This document shows, one piece after another, positions 17,539-26,717 of a stretch of DNA of 64,000 nucleotides. The notes beneath the pieces are model-generated. The model ran no database searches, was not told where the DNA came from, and was given only the letters and a program-made list of their open reading frames with translations. Position 1 is the first letter of the stretch, and each line of letters starts with the position of its first letter. Location: positions 434,001 to 498,000 of the forward strand of contig NZ_UAVP01000007.1 of the NCBI RefSeq assembly GCF_900446695.1, read 5' to 3'. The translations under genes and the position numbers were made by a program. This DNA is from Capnocytophaga sputigena (GTDB taxonomy: Bacteria > Bacteroidota > Bacteroidia > Flavobacteriales > Flavobacteriaceae).

Positions 17539-17571
17539 TTACGAGTTACAAATTATAAATTACGAGTGATA

Positions 17572-17609
17572 AACTTTGCCAAAATTGAAACTTTGGCAAA
17601 GTTTTTTTT
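17572..17609 (+). terminator. metK terminator (ACTTTGCCAAAG-family hairpin)
   Basis: AACTTTGCCAAA (17572-17583) pairs perfectly with TTTGGCAAAGTT (17592-17603) across an 8-base loop and runs into a T-tract. It is a classical intrinsic terminator and a member of the hairpin family that recurs in the window. Confidence 0.8.
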
Positions 17610-17619
17610 ATTCTTTTCA

Positions 17620-17649
17620 TTGTTCATTGTTATTTTTTTCTTACCTTTG
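17620..17649 (+). promoter_or_regulatory. Promoter for the flavin reductase gene
   Basis: TTG (17620-17622), 19 bp, TACCTTTG (17642-17649). The ATG at 17671 follows at a normal distance, which supports that start over an in-frame one upstream at 17566 that lies within the terminator. Confidence 0.65.
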
Positions 17650-17670
17650 TGCTATCAAATAAAAAATAGT

Positions 17671-18249
17671 ATGAAATCTTTTTTACCCAATATGTTTTAT
17701 TATGGCTTTCCTATAGTGCTTCTCAGCACGATAGATAAAGAAGGAAAAGCTAATGTAACTCCTATTTCGTGTAGTTTTACTATAGGTACAAATGCTGTAA
17801 TAGCCCTTGTTAAATTGAACAAAGTCTATCATAATGTAATGGAAGTGCCTGAAGTGGTATTCAATTTTCCTACAGCGGCTATGTGGGAGCAAGTAGATAC
17901 AATAGGTCCTTATACCGCTCAAAACCCTGTGCCTGATGTGAAAAAGGATAAATACACATATACAAACGACAAGTTTAGTATTGGAGGATTTACCCAATTA
18001 CCCTCAGAAAAAGTACGTCCTCCGCGCATTGCCGAGTGCCCTATGCAAGCAGAAGCTATAGTAAAACAAGTGAATGACCGCGATACGTATGCAATTGTAG
18101 AGTTGGAAATAGTACAAGTACACGCTGAAGACTATTTGGTGATGGAGGGAGACAAAATCAATCCATTAGAGTGGGAACCACTTATCTATAACTTCAAGCA
18201 TTATTATGGATTGGGAGAACACAAAGGAGTAAATTTTGGTATCAGATAA
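17671..18249 (+). CDS. Flavin reductase family protein (FMN-binding split barrel)
   Basis: A 192-residue protein of the DIM6/NTAB-type flavin reductase-like family, which bind FMN and reduce flavin with NAD(P)H. The start MKSFLPNMFYYGFPIVLLST and the motif NVTPISCSFTIG are typical, as is the ECPMQAEAIV segment and the C-terminal LGEHKGVNFG. Length is normal. Its own promoter and terminator make it a single-gene unit. The physiological partner (monooxygenase or other) is not evident from neighbours. Confidence 0.85.
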   Translation: MKSFLPNMFYYGFPIVLLSTIDKEGKANVTPISCSFTIGTNAVIALVKLNKVYHNVMEVPEVVFNFPTAAMWEQVDTIGPYTAQNPVPDVKKDKYTYTNDKFSIGGFTQLPSEKVRPPRIAECPMQAEAIVKQVNDRDTYAIVELEIVQVHAEDYLVMEGDKINPLEWEPLIYNFKHYYGLGEHKGVNFGIR

Positions 18250-18274
18250 TGGCTTATCTAAGGTAAGAAAAAAG

Positions 18275-18319
18275 AAAGCTTTGCAAAACTCTTACAAGGT
18301 TTAGCAAAGCTTTTTTTAT
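18275..18319 (+). terminator. Terminator after the flavin reductase gene
   Basis: AAAGCTTTGCAAAAC (18275-18289) pairs with GTTTAGCAAAGCTTT (18299-18313) with one mismatch, followed by a T-run. It is a divergent relative of the ACTTTGCCAAAG hairpins (core CTTTGC/GCAAAG). Confidence 0.75.
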
Positions 18320-18327
18320 ATTCATTA

Positions 18328-18357
18328 TTGTTATTTGCTAATTATTTTTTATCTTTG
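18328..18357 (+). promoter_or_regulatory. Promoter for the M13 peptidase gene
   Basis: TTG (18328-18330), 19 bp, TATCTTTG (18350-18357), 27 bases before the start codon. Confidence 0.65.
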
Positions 18358-18384
18358 CTTCATTAAACAAAAACATTATACAAG

Positions 18385-20448
18385 ATGATGAGAAAAACAG
18401 TAAAAACCGCACTGTTGTTTTCGTCGGCAGCACTCATCGTGGCTTGTGGCGGAAATAACAAAAAATCAGAAAATGCAATGACAGACAAAAATGCTGACAA
18501 GGGGCTTTCCCTTGCTGAAATGGACACTACGGTGCGTCCGCAAGATGATTTCTACAATTATGTGAACGGCACTTGGGCTAAAACTGCCAAAATACCAGCT
18601 GATAAACCTACGTGGGGCTCTTTTCATATCCTCCGTGAGAAAACCGATGAGAATTGCTTGCTTATCTTGGATAACCTCCTCAAAGAAAACTTTGCTCAAG
18701 GTACTGAAGGTCAGAAAATAAAAGACCTCTATGAATCGTTTATCGATTGGAAAAAACGCGATGCCGAAGGGCTCAAACCTATTGAGGGACTTCTTACTAA
18801 AATTGATAATATCAAAACTCTTGCAGATCTTCAAAAATATCTAGAAGAGGTAACCCCTGAGGGTGAAAACCCTATTTGTGCTTGGGGTGTATATGCCGAT
18901 ATGAAAGATTCTAATATGAATACTGTGTATCTCGGTAACTTTAGTATCGGTATGGGGCGCGATTACTATCAAAAAGACAACAAGGAGAATACTGAGGCTT
19001 TACAAAAGTATCAAGATTATGTAATGGCTATCTTCAAAGTGCTCAAAGACGATAAAGCAGCTGAAAAAGCTAAACAAATGGTAGATTTTGAGCGCTCTAT
19101 AGCCAAACTAATGCTCACCAATGAGGAAGATCGCAATCCTAATCTTAGCTACAACCCTCAAACAATGGCTGAGCTCAGCAAGTTGGTGAAGAATATAAAC
19201 TTGCCTCAACTTCTTAAAAACGTAGGGGTGAACACTGATAAAGTGGTTGTTTCTGAAATTCGTTTGTACAAACAATACGATAAGTTTATCAACGAAAAGA
19301 ACTTGCCTCTTATCAAAGATTATCTCAAATATCAATTAGTAGCTGATAATGCGAGCAACCTTACCAAAGAACTCGATGAGCTTTCTTTTAACTTCTATAG
19401 CAAAGAGTTACAAGGACAACAAGAACAACGTCCGATGAACAAACGCGCTCTAAGCGTTATCAATGGTATTTTGGGTGAAGCCTTTGGTAAATTGTATGTA
19501 GAAAAGTATTTTCCACCTAAAGCTAAAGAAGAAATGGTTACTTTGGTAGACTATCTCAAAAAGAGCTTTGCACAGCATATCAAAGATGTAACTTGGATGT
19601 CAGATGCTACTAAAGAAAAGGCTTTGGCTAAACTGAATAAATTTACAGTGAAAGTAGGTTACCCTGATAAATGGGAAGACTACTCTAAATTGACCATTGA
19701 ACCGGCTGCTAAAACGGTGTATTTTGCTAACTTGCAACGCGTGAGTGAATGGGCTTACCAAAAGAGTTTGGAAAAAGTAGGCAAGCCTGTAGATAAAACT
19801 AAATGGGGTATGTCGCCTCAAACAGTGAATGCGTATTACAATCCGTTGTATAATGAAATTGTGTTCCCTGCGGCTATCTTACAACCTCCTTTCTTTAATT
19901 TTGAAGCCGACCCTGCGGTGAACTTCGGTGGTATTGGTGCTGTAATAGGTCACGAAATGACACACGGATTTGACGATAGTGGTGCTGAATTTGACGGTGA
20001 TGGTAATCTAAAAAATTGGTGGACTCCTGAAGATAAAAAGAACTTTGAGAACGCTACCAAAGCCCTTGCTAAACAATACGACCAATACGAACCTGTAAAA
20101 GGTGTATTTGTAAATGGTACTTTCACCAGTGGTGAAAACATAGCCGACCTCGGTGGGGTGAATATCGCTTTTGATGCTTTGCAAATGTACTTAAAGGACA
20201 AAGGCAATGTAGATAAAATAAGCAACTTCACTCAAGATCAACGTTTCTTTATCTCTTGGGGTACTGTATGGCGTACGCTTTCTACTGATAAATACCTTAC
20301 AAATCAAGTAAAAACCGACCCTCACAGTCCAGGATATTTCCGTTCATTCGGTCCGCTTGTGAATGTAGATGCTTGGTATAAAGCCTTTGATGTAAAAGAA
20401 GGTGATAAACTCTATAAAAAACCTGAAGACCGCGTCAAAATTTGGTAG
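18385..20448 (+). CDS. pepO: M13-family metallopeptidase lipoprotein (PepO-like)
   Basis: A neprilysin-type zinc endopeptidase anchored by lipid: signal peptide with lipobox Cys21 (IVAC). The zinc motif HEMTH is at residues 523-527, and GENIADLGG (583-591) supplies the third ligand Glu584 and Asp588. The N-terminal half is the helical M13_N domain (PQDDFYNYVNGTWAKTAKIP). At 687 residues it is full length; the C-terminal end (EDRVKIW) is the family's conserved one. It degrades peptides at the cell surface or in the periplasm. Its last 37 bases overlap the 3' end of the convergent oxidoreductase gene. Confidence 0.95.
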   Translation: MMRKTVKTALLFSSAALIVACGGNNKKSENAMTDKNADKGLSLAEMDTTVRPQDDFYNYVNGTWAKTAKIPADKPTWGSFHILREKTDENCLLILDNLLKENFAQGTEGQKIKDLYESFIDWKKRDAEGLKPIEGLLTKIDNIKTLADLQKYLEEVTPEGENPICAWGVYADMKDSNMNTVYLGNFSIGMGRDYYQKDNKENTEALQKYQDYVMAIFKVLKDDKAAEKAKQMVDFERSIAKLMLTNEEDRNPNLSYNPQTMAELSKLVKNINLPQLLKNVGVNTDKVVVSEIRLYKQYDKFINEKNLPLIKDYLKYQLVADNASNLTKELDELSFNFYSKELQGQQEQRPMNKRALSVINGILGEAFGKLYVEKYFPPKAKEEMVTLVDYLKKSFAQHIKDVTWMSDATKEKALAKLNKFTVKVGYPDKWEDYSKLTIEPAAKTVYFANLQRVSEWAYQKSLEKVGKPVDKTKWGMSPQTVNAYYNPLYNEIVFPAAILQPPFFNFEADPAVNFGGIGAVIGHEMTHGFDDSGAEFDGDGNLKNWWTPEDKKNFENATKALAKQYDQYEPVKGVFVNGTFTSGENIADLGGVNIAFDALQMYLKDKGNVDKISNFTQDQRFFISWGTVWRTLSTDKYLTNQVKTDPHSPGYFRSFGPLVNVDAWYKAFDVKEGDKLYKKPEDRVKIW

Positions 20449-21911
20449 GTGAGCACCGCACTGATAGTAACACCTACTAATCCGTGCATTGCAACACTCT
20501 GCCCTGTAACATACAAATTCTTGATGTGAGTTTGTGGCATAAAAACGCTTTCTATTATATGGTTAGCGTTTTTTTTGTAGCCGTACAATGCTCCCGTGGG
20601 GTTGCCTATATAATCGCGGTAAGTAAGTGGGGTAGAGGTGTAGTAATGAGCAATAGCACTTTTGAGTGTAGGAAATTGTTGAGCAACTACATCTAATAAA
20701 TCCATAGCGCGTTGTTGCTTGAAAACTTCATATTGGTTGCCTCTTGGGTTACCCTCAGTGTTAGTAGTAAAACTATCTTGCCAGCGATGCAATTCATTGG
20801 TGTTCATATAGGTAAGGATAGTAACATTATTAGTATACTCCCTGCTGTCCTTTGGTGGATTCATAGAGAGCATATACGAAATCGGGAAGTCGTTAGTAGG
20901 GTAATTAGTAGCATGGTAAACACTGTTATTATTCTTAAACCAATACACATTATAAGGCAAGTAGCGAAAAGCATTTGGTTTGAGTACCAAATGCAATGAA
21001 AAGGCAGCAACTGTAGGTTGTAAGCCCTGCACGCGTTTGCAAAAAGAAGGCTTAAAAGGTGTTTTGCCTGTGATGTTGAGTAGTTGCTTTACATCTATAG
21101 CCGAGATGATTTGTTTTGCAGTAAACCGCTCTCCTTGCTTGGTGAGTACTGTGTTGATACTATTCCCCTCACTGTATTCAAATCCTATGACCTCTCTTTG
21201 GTTGAAAAGGTCAGCACCGTACTGGCGTAGTTTTTCAATGAGCAAGTCAGTGATTTGGCTACCTCCTTGTGTGAGTCGCCACGCACTTTCTATATACGAA
21301 TTAATCGAAAGTGCGTGTACGTATAAAGGTGTCTGCTCATCAGCGCCTCCATAGAGAAAGTTAGAGCCCAATAGCACGGCTTTGAGTCGTTCATTATTGG
21401 TAATACTATTAAGGAAATCTAAGAGTTTTAAGGAAAGTGTATGTACATCGTAATCGGCTACTGCTTGTTTATGGTGGTAGAGAGGAAACTTATCGCAAAT
21501 AGATTGCATTGTGTGGGCGTACTCTTCTAAGGCTTTCTTTTCATTAGGGAAATAGGAGAGGAGTTGTTTTACAAAGTTCTCATACCCCTGAGCGTGAGGA
21601 TATATTATGTTAGGTGTATCGCCAAAACAAATGCGGTCGTAGCCGTTTATGTCAAGACGTTCTAAGGAAAGATGAGCGGCAATACCCACATCTTTAAAAT
21701 ACTCATATAGTACCTGACCTTCTGCGAGACTTCCTATGTAATGCACTCCTGTATCAAACAGGGTATTATTGCGCACAAAAGTCTGCAAATTACCTCCGTA
21801 CTGCTGGTTTTTCTCCAACACGCACACTTTCTTTCCTGCTTTAGCCAAGAGCAAAGCCGAAAAGAGCCCCGAAAGTCCGCTACCTATCACCAAAACATCG
21901 TATTGCTTCAT
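20412..21911 (-). CDS. FAD-dependent oxidoreductase, phytoene-desaturase/retinol-saturase-like
   Basis: A 499-residue flavoprotein. The N-terminal Rossmann motif GSGLSG (residues 10-15) with a Glu at the end of the second strand (VLEKN) binds FAD. GGNLQTF and TGVHYIG resemble CrtI/CRTISO/retinol saturase proteins, and the C-terminal YVTGQSVAMHGLVGV is the matching FAD motif. Possible substrates are carotenoids, other polyenes or lipids. No carotenoid genes are adjacent. It is 3 bases upstream of the glycosylase stop on the same strand, so it probably belongs to the prmA operon. Confidence 0.85.
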   Translation of the reverse strand: MKQYDVLVIGSGLSGLFSALLLAKAGKKVCVLEKNQQYGGNLQTFVRNNTLFDTGVHYIGSLAEGQVLYEYFKDVGIAAHLSLERLDINGYDRICFGDTPNIIYPHAQGYENFVKQLLSYFPNEKKALEEYAHTMQSICDKFPLYHHKQAVADYDVHTLSLKLLDFLNSITNNERLKAVLLGSNFLYGGADEQTPLYVHALSINSYIESAWRLTQGGSQITDLLIEKLRQYGADLFNQREVIGFEYSEGNSINTVLTKQGERFTAKQIISAIDVKQLLNITGKTPFKPSFCKRVQGLQPTVAAFSLHLVLKPNAFRYLPYNVYWFKNNNSVYHATNYPTNDFPISYMLSMNPPKDSREYTNNVTILTYMNTNELHRWQDSFTTNTEGNPRGNQYEVFKQQRAMDLLDVVAQQFPTLKSAIAHYYTSTPLTYRDYIGNPTGALYGYKKNANHIIESVFMPQTHIKNLYVTGQSVAMHGLVGVTISAVLTYQILTRSSGFL

Positions 21912-21914
21912 TGT

Positions 21915-22601
21915 CTATATTCCAAAACTCGTCAAAAACTTATCGATATACAACTGTTTTTCTTTTGATTTATACTGTTGAATAAAGCGAGGGTGCTCTA
22001 ATACTACCATTTCACCAAATAAAGTAGCTTCTTTATTCAATTTTTGTAAGAAAGTAGCGTTCTTTTTACCTAACACAAATACCTTTTGAGTATCTACTCC
22101 TAAGGCGATGTGCTTTTTGAGAGTTGCTATCATATAGTCCTTTACTGACTTAAAAAGTACCTCCTCATCGTAATAATTAGCATTGAGCCACTTGCCGTCA
22201 GAGGCTTTTCGCACAATAGCCAAAGGGAAAGGAGAGTTGATATAAAAATCATTGTAGAATTTAGCTACTCCGCCATATTGCTGTATCATATCATACATAA
22301 AAACAGATGATATTTCGTGTGTATGCGCTGACTTCATTGCAATACCACACTCACTTTCTAATCGCTTGGTATCAGTAAAAGGAACACCAGTAACTCCTGC
22401 ACCGTGTCGGCTGGGATTGATACCTATAATGAATTTCCGCTGGCGGTTATCGTTGTAGAATTTGTGGTAAAAAGCACGCATTACCTCCATAGTTTCAGGA
22501 TTATCCATATAAGGATTTAGCACATCAAAACCCTTAGGCAAGGATTGGTTGTACGCTAAATGTGTGTTGAAATTAATAACTCTATCGGCAAAAGTATTCA
22601 T
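21915..22601 (-). CDS. SMUG2-like DNA glycosylase family protein
   Basis: A 228-residue uracil-DNA-glycosylase-fold protein. GINPSRHGAGVTGVPFTD matches the SMUG2 group's active-site loop, and the C-terminal part (VLEHPRFIQQY) carries the expected HPR-type motif. SMUG-type enzymes remove uracil or damaged bases from DNA. The ATG at 22601 shares one base with the prmA stop (TAATG), pointing to coupled translation; a longer in-frame start would reach into prmA. It ends 3 bases before the oxidoreductase start. Confidence 0.83.
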   Translation of the reverse strand: MNTFADRVINFNTHLAYNQSLPKGFDVLNPYMDNPETMEVMRAFYHKFYNDNRQRKFIIGINPSRHGAGVTGVPFTDTKRLESECGIAMKSAHTHEISSVFMYDMIQQYGGVAKFYNDFYINSPFPLAIVRKASDGKWLNANYYDEEVLFKSVKDYMIATLKKHIALGVDTQKVFVLGKKNATFLQKLNKEATLFGEMVVLEHPRFIQQYKSKEKQLYIDKFLTSFGI

Positions 22602-23437
22602 TAGGCTTGTTTTTTGAATTTCACCGCTACCCAATTGTTGCGCTCTAAGTTCTCGATGTATTGCAAACCGTATGTTGCTGCTTTTTCGCGGATAAGAGGT
22701 ATATCTTCCTTGTAAAAACCACTGAGCAAGAGGGTACCTCCTGCTTTGAGAGCTGGCACATACTGCGGTATATCGTTCAAGAGAATATTGCGGTTGATAT
22801 TCGCAATAATAAGGTCAAAATCCTTTTCATCAGCCAATGAAGAAGCATCTCCCAGCTCTACTTTGATGTGCTTACAACCATTGCGTTCTACGTTTTCTAT
22901 AGAGTTCTCTACACACCATTCGTCTACATCAATGGCGAGTACCTCAGTAGCACCGCGTTTGGCTGCCATAATAGCGAGTACGCTCGTGCCACAACCCATA
23001 TCGAGCACTTTTTTGCCTTTGAGCTCTTCCTTTAGAAGGAATTGCAACATCATATAAGTAGTCTCGTGATGTCCAGTGCCAAAACTCATCTTAGGGTCAA
23101 TTACAATCTCATAAGGGGTATGTGCTTCTGGGTGGAAGGTAGCGCGTACAGTACACTTATCATCTACCGTGATAGGCTCAAAGTGTTTTTCCCATTCCTC
23201 ATTCCAATTCACCTGTTCAATAGTTTGATATGTGTAGGTAATTTGGAACTCCTCGCTATGAAGTATTTGTATGTCAGAGAGTATATTAGCATTCCAAAGA
23301 GGTTCTTGTATATAAGCTTGCAAACCAGTTTCAGTGTCTACAAAACTCTCAAAGCCTACTTCAGCGAGTTCAGCAACTAATATTTCAGAAGCAATACCTA
23401 TAGGGGTAATGGTAAAAGTGTATTCTATGTAATTCAT
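22601..23437 (-). CDS. prmA: Ribosomal protein L11 methyltransferase
   Basis: Methylates ribosomal protein L11 with SAM. The C-terminal Rossmann domain has VLDMGCGTSVLAIMAAKRGA (motif I), AIDVDEW, and LIANINRNIL (motif IV, the NxNR-like catalytic loop). The N-terminal 100 residues are the L11-recognition domain. FGTGHHETT is the conserved loop before motif I. At 278 residues it has family length. First gene of a likely three-gene operon with the glycosylase and the oxidoreductase. Confidence 0.93.
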   Translation of the reverse strand: MNYIEYTFTITPIGIASEILVAELAEVGFESFVDTETGLQAYIQEPLWNANILSDIQILHSEEFQITYTYQTIEQVNWNEEWEKHFEPITVDDKCTVRATFHPEAHTPYEIVIDPKMSFGTGHHETTYMMLQFLLKEELKGKKVLDMGCGTSVLAIMAAKRGATEVLAIDVDEWCVENSIENVERNGCKHIKVELGDASSLADEKDFDLIIANINRNILLNDIPQYVPALKAGGTLLLSGFYKEDIPLIREKAATYGLQYIENLERNNWVAVKFKKQA

Positions 23438-23517
23438 TTAATGAAGGGTAAAATCTATTTAGAGCGCAAAAATAAGAAATAATTGCAAAAAGAAAGTGAT
23501 AAATAAGAAAAAAGTTA

Positions 23518-23525
23518 TATCTTTG
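23518..23525 (+). promoter_or_regulatory. -7 promoter element for lpdA
   Basis: TATCTTTG matches TAnnTTTG, 54 bases before the start codon. The -33 region is poor (GTG rather than TTG at 23496-23498, 19 bp away). A possible minus-strand element for prmA (TATTTTTG, 23474-23467) lies nearby. Confidence 0.45.
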
Positions 23526-23578
23526 CGGGGTGTACAATAGAATTGAAAAAACAGATTGACAATTAAATAGTAACTATT

Positions 23579-24985
23579 ATGAAAATGTACGACATTGTAA
23601 TCATTGGTTCAGGTCCAGGAGGCTATGTGGCTGCTATTCGCGCTGGACAATTGGGCTTCAAAACTGCCCTTATAGAAAAGTACAATACTCTGGGAGGTAC
23701 TTGCCTCAATGTAGGTTGTATTCCATCTAAAGCCCTACTCGATTCCTCTCATCATTACGAGGAAGTAACACAACATCTTGAGGCTCACGGCATCGAAATT
23801 GCTGGAGAGGTAAAATTTAGCTTAGAGAAAATGATAGATCGCAAGGCTACTGTGGTAGAACAGACCTGTGCAGGAGTGAAATTCTTGATGGAAAAAAATA
23901 AAGTTGATGTTTTTACAGGAGTTGGTAGTTTTGAATCACCTACGGAACTAAAAATAACAGCTTCAGATGGAACTTCCGAAACTATAACAACAAAATATAC
24001 CATCATCGCTACAGGCTCTAAACCTGCAACTTTACCTTTTATCAAACTTGATAAAGAACGTGTGATTACCTCTACCGAAGCTCTCAAACTTAAAGAAGTA
24101 CCTAAACACCTTATCGTAATAGGGGGTGGGGTGATAGGTTTGGAATTAGGACAAGTGTACAGCCGCCTTGGGGCTAAAGTATCAGTAGTCGAATACACCG
24201 ATAGTATTATCCCTACAATGGATAGAGGTTTAGGGCGTGAACTCACTAAAGTGCTTAAAAAACAAGGTTTTAACATCTATACAAGCCATAAAGTAACCGA
24301 AGTTACTCGCGACGGTAATATAGTAACTGTAAAAGCAATCTCTCCTAAAGGGGAAACTATTAGTTTAGAAGGTGATTACTGCTTGGTAGCCGTCGGTCGT
24401 CTTCCTTATACTCGTGAGCTTAATCTTGAAGCTGCTGGCGTACAAAAAGACGAACGGGGTAGGGTAGTAGTAAACGATCACTTGCAAACTAATGTGCCTA
24501 ATATCTATGCTATAGGCGATGTGGTACGAGGGGCTATGCTCGCTCATAAAGCTGAAGAAGAGGGGGTATTGGTAGTGGAACAACTCGCCGGACAAAAACC
24601 TCATATCAACTATAATCTCATACCAGGGGTGGTTTATACGTGGCCTGAAGTTGCCTCAGTAGGAAAATCTGAAGAACAACTCAAAGCCGATGGAGTTGCT
24701 TATAAAGTAGGTCAGTTTGCTTTTCGTGCTTTGGGGCGTGCTCGTGCCAGTATGGATACCGATGGCTTTGTCAAGATTTTAGCTGATACTCAAACTGATG
24801 AAGTGTTAGGAGTGCATATCATTGGAGCTCGTGCAGCCGATATGATAGCAGAAGCTGTTACAGCTATGGAGTTTCGTGCTAGCGCTGAAGATATTGCTCG
24901 TATTTGCCACGCACACCCTACTTTCACCGAGGCTGTAAAAGAAGCTGCCTTAGCAGCAACCGAAAATCGTGCTATTCACGCATAA
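23579..24985 (+). CDS. lpdA: Dihydrolipoyl dehydrogenase
   Basis: The E3 subunit of 2-oxo acid dehydrogenase complexes and the glycine cleavage system; it reoxidises dihydrolipoamide with NAD+. FAD motif GSGPGG at the N-terminus; redox-active Cys42 and Cys47 in GGTCLNVGCIPSK; NAD motif GGGVIGLELG in the middle; and the C-terminal HPTFTE motif with catalytic His446 and Glu451. At 468 residues it is complete. It is a single-gene unit here, with no E1/E2 genes beside it. Confidence 0.96.
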   Translation: MKMYDIVIIGSGPGGYVAAIRAGQLGFKTALIEKYNTLGGTCLNVGCIPSKALLDSSHHYEEVTQHLEAHGIEIAGEVKFSLEKMIDRKATVVEQTCAGVKFLMEKNKVDVFTGVGSFESPTELKITASDGTSETITTKYTIIATGSKPATLPFIKLDKERVITSTEALKLKEVPKHLIVIGGGVIGLELGQVYSRLGAKVSVVEYTDSIIPTMDRGLGRELTKVLKKQGFNIYTSHKVTEVTRDGNIVTVKAISPKGETISLEGDYCLVAVGRLPYTRELNLEAAGVQKDERGRVVVNDHLQTNVPNIYAIGDVVRGAMLAHKAEEEGVLVVEQLAGQKPHINYNLIPGVVYTWPEVASVGKSEEQLKADGVAYKVGQFAFRALGRARASMDTDGFVKILADTQTDEVLGVHIIGARAADMIAEAVTAMEFRASAEDIARICHAHPTFTEAVKEAALAATENRAIHA

Positions 24986-25008
24986 ATCAGATGGTTAATA
25001 ACTAACAA

Positions 25009-25065
25009 AACTTTGCCAAAACTAATTGCTTGTAATGCTATGACCTTTGGCAAAGTTATTTTTAT
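25009..25065 (+). terminator. lpdA terminator (ACTTTGCCAAAG-family hairpin)
   Basis: AACTTTGCCAAA (25009-25020) pairs with TTTGGCAAAGTT (25046-25057), followed by ATTTTTAT. The 25-base loop contains TTGTAATGCTATGACC, similar to the loop of other copies at 37607 and 56270. Confidence 0.75.
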
Positions 25066-25281
25066 ATACCAATTTTGCTATTTTGGCACAATCTTGGTGG
25101 ATACATCCTTATAGTGCGATTTTTTTGTGGAGGAGTGATTTGTTTTATATATGATTAAAAATCAGCTTAATAACTACATTTTTCAGAAAAGTAGAAATGT
25201 TAAATAAAATAAAAAATAACAAATAATGAGTGTTATGTCATATAAAACACCTATATTTGCGCCTTGCATAGAATAGTATAT
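25066..25281. other. Gap before the DUF6089-type gene
   Basis: About 215 bases without a gene. Besides the promoter element near its right end I see only AT-rich sequence with a G/T-rich patch near 25095-25140 and no convincing hairpin or small ORF. Confidence 0.4.
25252..25259 (+). promoter_or_regulatory. -7 promoter element for the uppS-bamA operon
   Basis: TATATTTG fits TAnnTTTG, 23 bases before the ATG at 25282, so the 5' leader would be only about 15 bases. The -33 element is not clear. Confidence 0.5.
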
Positions 25282-25980
25282 ATGTACAAAAAATTACACA
25301 TCCTATTTATAGTATTAGTGGCGCAATTCGCCTCAGCACAGCGATATGAGTTAGGTGTCTTCTTAGGAGGAAGTAACCCCATTGCTGATATTGGTCGCAC
25401 TCACTACGTGTACCCTAACGAGTTTGCTTTTGGTGGATTGTTCAAATGGAACTTCCACGAACGTATGTCTGCTCGTGTGCAGATAACTAAAACTGCCCTC
25501 AGCGGTAATGATGCACAATCGGATATACCAGGAAAACGCAATCGTCAGTTTTCTTTCCGTACAGATGTTACTGATATGACCGCAGGAGTTGAGTGGCATT
25601 TCTTTAGCTACAAAATCAAAAATTTGCTCGATCGTCCTATTACACCTTATATTTTCGGAGGTATTACAGGCTTTTGGCATGACGATTTGTATTTTGATCC
25701 CGCTTATCCTAAACCTACAGATGCTATCGATACTTCTCGACGAGATTTCGACTTTGCAGTCCCTGTAGCTTTTGGTGTAAAAGCTAAAATTACAAACCGA
25801 TTGGTTTTGGCAGGTGAGGTGATGTTTCATTTTACCTTTACTAATAATTTAGATGGTACAGCTCCTAAAAACCGTCCTTTTATATTTGGTAATATAGGTA
25901 GAAGTTATGATTGGTATACCCTTTCTGGACTTACACTTACTTACACTTTTGGAGAATGGCCTTGTTATTGTAGAAATTAG
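25282..25980 (+). CDS. Outer-membrane beta-barrel protein, DUF6089-like
   Basis: A 232-residue exported protein: signal peptide MYKKLHILFIVLVAQFASAQ, then a barrel-like sequence with RYELGVFLGGSNPIADIG at the start and GLTLTYTFGEWPCYCRN at the end. This Bacteroidetes family sits in front of uppS and bamA in many genomes, as here (10 bases to uppS), which suggests a part in envelope biogenesis. The exact function is not known. The ATG at 25282 is preferred to an upstream TTG that would fall at the transcription start. Confidence 0.82.
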   Translation: MYKKLHILFIVLVAQFASAQRYELGVFLGGSNPIADIGRTHYVYPNEFAFGGLFKWNFHERMSARVQITKTALSGNDAQSDIPGKRNRQFSFRTDVTDMTAGVEWHFFSYKIKNLLDRPITPYIFGGITGFWHDDLYFDPAYPKPTDAIDTSRRDFDFAVPVAFGVKAKITNRLVLAGEVMFHFTFTNNLDGTAPKNRPFIFGNIGRSYDWYTLSGLTLTYTFGEWPCYCRN

Positions 25981-25990
25981 TGAAATTTAA

Positions 25991-26713
25991 ATGGAAATAA
26001 CCAAATACCCGAAACACTTGGCTATTATAATGGACGGCAATGGGCGCTGGGCAAAAAAACAAGGTTTGCTCAGGGCTTTTGGTCACGAAAAAGGAGTACA
26101 AACTGTAAGGCAGGTAGTCGAATATTGTGTAGAACACAAAATTCCTTATCTTACCTTGTACGCTTTTTCTACTGAAAACTGGAATCGTCCTGCTTTAGAA
26201 GTAAAAGCCTTGATGGAATTATTAGTGAAGTTCTTAAAAAAAGAGGTGGATAGTTTGCTGAAAAACAATGTGAAATTGAACACTATAGGCAATTTAGACC
26301 GCTTTCCACCCAAAGCTCGTGAAACATTGCTCGCTACTATTGATAAACTAAAACACAACACCGGAGTTACCCTCACTTTAGCCCTTAGCTATGGGTCGCG
26401 AGAGGAATTGCTTACCGCTGTAAAACAGATTGCTACTAAGGTGAAAGACGGCGAATTAACTGCCGATGCTATCACTGAGCAAACACTACAACAACATTTG
26501 TACACTAATAATTTGCCCGATGTAGATTTGCTCATCCGCACCAGTGGAGAATATCGTATTAGTAACTTTTTGTTATGGCAAATAGCCTATGCCGAACTCT
26601 ATTTTGCTGAGGTACTATGGCCAGATTTTACAAAAAAACACTTAGAGGATGCTCTCCTCAATTATCAAAATAGAGAAAGACGATTTGGAAAAACAAGCGA
26701 ACAACTTACGTAA
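25991..26713 (+). CDS. uppS: Isoprenyl transferase (undecaprenyl diphosphate synthase)
   Basis: Cis-prenyltransferase that extends farnesyl diphosphate with isopentenyl diphosphate to C55-PP, the lipid carrier for peptidoglycan and surface sugars. IIMDGNGRWAK holds catalytic Asp15 and the diphosphate-binding Asn/Gly/Arg; YAFSTENW and the C-terminal LLIRTSGEYRISNFLLWQ are the other two conserved regions. At 240 residues it is complete. It stops 4 bases before bamA, which places lipid-carrier synthesis and outer-membrane assembly in one operon. Confidence 0.96.
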   Translation: MEITKYPKHLAIIMDGNGRWAKKQGLLRAFGHEKGVQTVRQVVEYCVEHKIPYLTLYAFSTENWNRPALEVKALMELLVKFLKKEVDSLLKNNVKLNTIGNLDRFPPKARETLLATIDKLKHNTGVTLTLALSYGSREELLTAVKQIATKVKDGELTADAITEQTLQQHLYTNNLPDVDLLIRTSGEYRISNFLLWQIAYAELYFAEVLWPDFTKKHLEDALLNYQNRERRFGKTSEQLT

Positions 26714-26717
26714 AACT

